Source of the DNA: Aquabacterium humicola
GTDB lineage: Bacteria; Pseudomonadota; Gammaproteobacteria; Burkholderiales; Burkholderiaceae_C
Assembly (NCBI RefSeq): GCF_030167915.1
Contig: NZ_JARGNB010000005.1
Coordinates: forward strand, 62,001 to 126,000
Length of the DNA stretch: 64,000 nucleotides
Direction of reading: 5' to 3'
In this document: piece after piece, positions 63,092 to 64,000 of the stretch
How positions within the stretch are numbered: position 1 is the first letter of the stretch
Layout: each line of letters opens with the position of its first letter
Made by a program: the position numbers and the translations under genes
Notes under the pieces: generated by a model
Databases searched by the model: none
Told to the model about the DNA's origin: nothing
Seen by the model: only the letters and a program-made list of their open reading frames with translations

Positions 63092-64000
63092 TTGGACAGC
63101 CACACGGACGCCGCAACCGGACCCGCCACCACCACCGACGCGCCCTCGGTGCTGACGCTCGCGCGGCAGAGCTACGCGCGCCACGAGTGGGAATCGACCT
63201 TCCATCTGCTGACGCAGGTCGATGCATCGTCGCCGCTCGTGGCCGAGGACCTCGACCGCCTGGCCTGGTCGGCCGGTCTGACGACACGCGACGACCAGAT
63301 GCTGGTGCTGCTGGAGCGCCTGCACGACGCGCGGGTGCAGGCCGCCGACCTGCAGGGCGCCGCGCGCGCCGCGCTGTGGCTGGGCTTTCGCCTCTTCGCA
63401 CGCGGCGAGGCCAGCCGCGCCGGCGCCTGGCTGGCACGGGCGCACAAGCTCGCCGACGAGGTCGGGCCGGAGTGTGTCGAGCAGGGCTACCTGCTGCTGC
63501 CGCAGGCGCAGCGGCTGATGAACATCGGCGACGACCGCGCCGCCGGCGAGACCGCCGCGCGCGCGGTGGTGCTGGCCGAGCGCCGCGCCGACCGCGACCT
63601 GCTGGCCTTCGCCAGCAACCTGCAGGGTCGCGCGCTGCTGCGGCAGGCGCGTGTCGACGAAGGGCTGGCGCTGATGGACGAGGCGATGATCGCCGTCGGT
63701 TCGGGCCAGCTGGCGCCGGTGGTCACCGGCCTCGTCTACTGCAGCGCGATCGCCGCCTGCCAGCGTGTGGGCGCCCTCGACCGCATGCGCGAATGGACCG
63801 CCGCGCTCGACCGCTGGTGCGGCGAGCGGCCGCAGCTGGTGCTCTTCAAGGGCCACTGCCGCATCCACCGCGCGCAGGTGTTCGCGCTCGACGGCGACTG
63901 GGTGCGCGCGCTCGACGAAGCGCGCGCCGCGGTGGCCCTGTGCGTCGGCGACTTCGACCGCGACGCGCTGGGCCTGGCGCACTACGAGCAGGCCGAGATC
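63092..64000 (+). CDS. TPR-containing regulator (N-terminal part, runs off the window)
   Basis: Open to the right edge; 303 codons are visible. The start is TTG 63092 with GGAGG eight bases upstream. The helical N-terminus (LTLARQSYARHEWESTFHLL, LAWSAGLTTRDDQMLVLLER, ARVQAADLQGAARAALWLGF) is followed by tetratricopeptide-like repeats (LIAACQR, RMREWTAALDRWCGERPQLV, CRIHRAQVFALDGDWVRALD). This N-terminal plan is usual for LuxR-type regulators with a C-terminal helix-turn-helix, which would lie outside the window. Confidence 0.72.
   Translation, partial: MDSHTDAATGPATTTDAPSVLTLARQSYARHEWESTFHLLTQVDASSPLVAEDLDRLAWSAGLTTRDDQMLVLLERLHDARVQAADLQGAARAALWLGFRLFARGEASRAGAWLARAHKLADEVGPECVEQGYLLLPQAQRLMNIGDDRAAGETAARAVVLAERRADRDLLAFASNLQGRALLRQARVDEGLALMDEAMIAVGSGQLAPVVTGLVYCSAIAACQRVGALDRMREWTAALDRWCGERPQLVLFKGHCRIHRAQVFALDGDWVRALDEARAAVALCVGDFDRDALGLAHYEQAEI

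Overview
The window looks like a chromosomal stretch of a high-GC betaproteobacterium of the order Burkholderiales, probably near the Leptothrix/Rubrivivax/Roseateles (Sphaerotilaceae/Comamonadaceae) group. The grounds are very high GC with strong third-position bias, a PEP-CTERM protein, a Bug/TctC-type binding protein beside a tricarballylate (tcu) locus, many LysR, AraC and LuxR regulators, and palindromic intergenic repeats. This placement is inferred from gene content. No rRNA, tRNA, CRISPR array, integrase or intact insertion sequence was seen.

Layout. 1-7.2 kb: end of a family-5 ABC binding protein, a small conserved protein, an MFS exporter with a diiron ferritin-like protein, and a divergent SARP/AfsR-type giant regulator. 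7.3-11.8 kb: a minus-strand module of a LysM protein, an OmpA-like protein ending in an HExxH metallopeptidase domain, an unknown protein, and a secreted protein; it looks like an effector/cargo set. 11.9-19.2 kb: M20 amidohydrolase, PEP-CTERM protein, winged-helix/ATPase/TPR regulator, Aer-like chemoreceptor, FeeM-like N-acyl amino acid synthase. 19.3-23.9 kb: tctC-tcuB-tcuA-tcuR. 24.0-39.7 kb: two consecutive, divergent six-subunit complexes related to hydrogenase-4 and complex I. Both catalytic-type subunits lack the cysteines that hold the NiFe centre. A spermidine-synthase-like enzyme, a ribbon-helix-helix protein and a 159-bp hairpin repeat lie between them. 39.9-49 kb: a MarR-GNAT fusion with an operator over its promoter, an RTX calcium-binding protein, an adenylate cyclase with TPRs, a RibD-like reductase, a membrane protein, and a class V aminotransferase followed by a LanC-like zinc protein. 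49-54 kb: FMN reductase, a decayed PLP decarboxylase, quinone oxidoreductase, thioesterase, and an alpha/beta-hydrolase fused to a LuxR domain with a palindrome over its promoter. 54-64 kb: YdeI-like protein, gamma-glutamyltransferase, a TIR-domain protein, oligoendopeptidase F, DTW-domain tRNA modification enzyme, GFA-family protein, AraC regulator, metallothionein-like protein, and the start of a TPR regulator that runs off the window.

How it works together. The dominant feature is the 16-kb double complex. Each set has two or three antiporter-like proton-pumping membrane subunits, a HyfC/NuoH-type subunit, a HyfE subunit, a NuoB-type Fe-S subunit that keeps its cluster ligands, and a NuoCD/HyfG-type large subunit without nickel ligands. 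This matches what is known as energy-converting hydrogenase-related (Ehr) complexes, whose substrate is not established. The second place to look is the LysM/OmpA/metallopeptidase module at 7.3-11.8 kb.
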